DNA from: Pseudomonadota bacterium
GTDB taxonomy: Bacteria > Desulfobacterota > BSN033 > WVXP01 > G020346125
Assembly (NCBI GenBank): GCA_030672465.1
Contig: DAOVGJ010000090.1
Coordinates: 1-6,611, forward strand
Length of the DNA stretch: 6,611 nt
Reading direction: 5' to 3'
Positions 5,281-6,611 of the stretch are shown piece after piece. Numbering within the stretch: the first letter of the stretch is position 1; every line of letters starts with the position of its first letter. Position numbers and translations under genes: made by a program. The notes beneath the pieces were generated by a model. That model was not told where the DNA came from. It worked only from the letters and a program-made list of their open reading frames with translations, and ran no database searches.

Positions 5281-6468
5281 ATGATGGAGCATTCAAGAAG
5301 CGCTGATGTAAAAGTACTTTTTGCCTTCACCCTCGTTCATTTTATTGGCGATTTTTATATCTCTTTTGTCAATCCTCTCCTTCCTGTGTTTGTCGAAAAG
5401 TTTTCCCTCACCTTGACACAGGTCGGCTTGATGGTAGGGATAAGTCGTCTTCTGGCCTTTATTGTCCAGCCTCCTGTGGGATACCTTGCCGATCACTACC
5501 GAACGCGTTTCTTTGTCCTTGGCGGCCCCCTACTGGCCATTGTCTTTATTCCTCTTGTCGGAATAGCCCCTGCTTTTTTGGTGCTGATTCTTTTTGTATC
5601 CATGGGCTCAATCGGTTCGTCGATGTTTCATCCGGTGGTTGCTGGCATGGTCTCGACGTATTCAGGCAGGCATTTCGGCTTTTCCATGTCAATTTTCAAC
5701 ATGGGAGGGACCCTGGCATTTGCAGTGGGACCTCTCTTTATTGCCTATTTTGTGAGTTACTATGGCCTTTGGAAAACCCCGTACACGATGGTCCTTGGCT
5801 TAGCGGTAATGGCCGTTCTCTTTAGAATTATACCTCTCCCCCAGGGGGAGGGGCTGGAAAACCTCGGTTTTGTGGGTTCTCTGCGGCAGGTATTAGGAAC
5901 GGTCTGGAAATCGATTGTGTTGATCTGGATAGTGATGGTTTTACGAACCTTTGTCGCTCATTCTTTCTTGACCTTTATACCCGTGTTGTATGCAAGGGAA
6001 GGCTATTCTCTCGTCTCCATTGGGACCATGGTATCTCTGTTCACCGTAGCGGGTACAATCAGCGGCCTCCTCGCCGGTCACCTGTCGGATAGAATTGGGT
6101 ACAAACCAATTTTCTATTCCGCCTTTGGTCTGACAACGCCCAGCCTTTACTTGCTACTCTATCTTCCGGGCAACTGGATATATTTTAGCGTCTTTTGGGC
6201 GGGGTTCTTTGCTATGGCGACTCTGCCACTGGGAGTGGCCATGGCTCAGGAACTGGCCCCCCGGGGAAGATCGATGGTTTCAAGCCTCATGATGGGCCTG
6301 GCTTTTGGAACGGGTGGAATGATGACCCCTGTGACAGGGATGCTGGCGGATAATTTTTCGATTCGGCCCGTTCTGTCCTTCTTGGCGATAATACCTTTCC
6401 TGACAATTGGCCTCATCTTTTTTCTGCCAGAGGTAAGATTGAAATATCGGGAATCTGTTGTTATCTGA
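5281..6468 (+). CDS. Major facilitator superfamily transporter, fosmidomycin-resistance (Fsr)-like
   Basis: This 395-residue protein, counted from ATG 5281, is almost wholly hydrophobic, with about 12 membrane segments in two halves separated by a cytoplasmic loop near residues 184-208. MFS loop motifs are present in both halves: 'GYLADHYRTR' (67-76) and 'GHLSDRIGYK' (266-275). 'HFIGDFYISFVNPLLPVF' (20-37), 'GSIGSSMFHP' (109-118) and 'SIFNMGGTLAFAVGP' (137-151) resemble the Fsr branch, usually proton-driven drug or metabolite exporters of the inner membrane. The substrate cannot be inferred. The frame extends to a GTG at 5260, but that lies inside the terminator hairpin; ATG 5281 or 5284, or GTG 5275, are more sensible, and none has a clear Shine-Dalgarno at normal distance. 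No transporter partner or regulator gene is adjacent. The gene sits between two inverted copies of the 157-bp element and is divergent from the selA operon, which suggests recent arrival or cassette-like history. Confidence 0.9.
   Translation: MMEHSRSADVKVLFAFTLVHFIGDFYISFVNPLLPVFVEKFSLTLTQVGLMVGISRLLAFIVQPPVGYLADHYRTRFFVLGGPLLAIVFIPLVGIAPAFLVLILFVSMGSIGSSMFHPVVAGMVSTYSGRHFGFSMSIFNMGGTLAFAVGPLFIAYFVSYYGLWKTPYTMVLGLAVMAVLFRIIPLPQGEGLENLGFVGSLRQVLGTVWKSIVLIWIVMVLRTFVAHSFLTFIPVLYAREGYSLVSIGTMVSLFTVAGTISGLLAGHLSDRIGYKPIFYSAFGLTTPSLYLLLYLPGNWIYFSVFWAGFFAMATLPLGVAMAQELAPRGRSMVSSLMMGLAFGTGGMMTPVTGMLADNFSIRPVLSFLAIIPFLTIGLIFFLPEVRLKYRESVVI
5833..5853. repeat. Short palindrome inside the transporter's central loop codons
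   Basis: CTCCCCC (5836..5842) and GGGGGAG (5844..5850) are perfect inverted arms around a single A, with partial extension on both sides. It encodes 'PLPQGEG' (residues 185-191) in the loop between the two halves of the transporter. The sequence resembles common 'CCTCTCCC..GGGAGAGG' dispersed repeats, which can be read in frame in tolerant loops. Whether it is an insertion or native sequence needs comparison with homologues. Confidence 0.35.
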
Positions 6469-6471
6469 ATG

Positions 6472-6611
6472 TTGACGGCTTCGTAAAAAGTCCAACTGCT
6501 GCGTTACGCTTCATCTTTCGTCATTGCGGCGTACTGGTAAGTACGCCTCATTCCTCAAGATTCGCAAGCCTTGCATTTGGAGCTTTTTACTTTGCCGTCC
6601 CATTTTTGACT
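6472..6611 (+). mobile_element. MITE-like palindromic element, copy 2 (inverted, truncated by window end)
   Basis: The sequence matches the reverse complement of copy 1 without gaps, with about 13 differences over the 140 bases visible (my hand count, roughly 91% identity). The end TTGACGG..TCGTAAAAAGTC starts at 6472, and the central hairpin GGCGTACT / AGTACGCC (loop GGTA) is at 6528..6547. The visible end at 6608..6611 is where copy 1 would need 17 more bases to finish, so the element is probably complete beyond the window. It begins 3 nt after the transporter stop, and its long hairpin could act as a transcript-stabilising or terminating structure for that gene. The duplicated terminus faces outward, mirroring copy 1. 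Confidence 0.82.

Overview
The window looks like a bacterial chromosome segment, most likely from a Desulfobacterota (deltaproteobacterial) or similar anaerobe. This rests on a selenocysteine synthase gene, a cobalamin-binding radical SAM enzyme, and dispersed palindromic repeats with 'CGTAAAAAGTC' ends, which I associate from memory with that group. The taxonomic call is inference; no rRNA or other phylogenetic marker is present.

Positions 1-4540 hold a compact leftward (minus-strand) operon of four genes, in transcription order: a B12-binding radical SAM protein of unknown substrate (2798..4540), selA (1367..2794), rluD (340..1335) and pgeF (1..343, cut by the window edge). Spacing is tight: 3 nt, 31 nt, and a 4-nt ATGA overlap. 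A plausible sigma-70 promoter lies at 4586..4615. The genes cover tRNA(Sec) maturation, 23S rRNA pseudouridylation and peptidoglycan-precursor proofreading. Only rluD-pgeF is a familiar pairing.

Positions 4541-5280 contain no convincing protein gene. They hold the operon promoter, a short REP-like repeat, a 157-bp palindromic MITE-like element (4772..4928), an AT-rich stretch with a 7-codon ORF behind a strong Shine-Dalgarno, and a hairpin-rich leader ending in an intrinsic terminator (5247..5270) about 10 nt before the next gene.

Positions 5281-6468 encode a rightward MFS transporter of the fosmidomycin-resistance (Fsr)-like type. Three nucleotides after its stop, a second copy of the 157-bp element begins in inverted orientation and runs off the window end. 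The transporter and its leader are therefore bracketed by two inverted copies of one non-coding repeat, in a composite-transposon-like geometry. This cassette, and the possible terminator-based control of the transporter, are the most interesting parts of the window.
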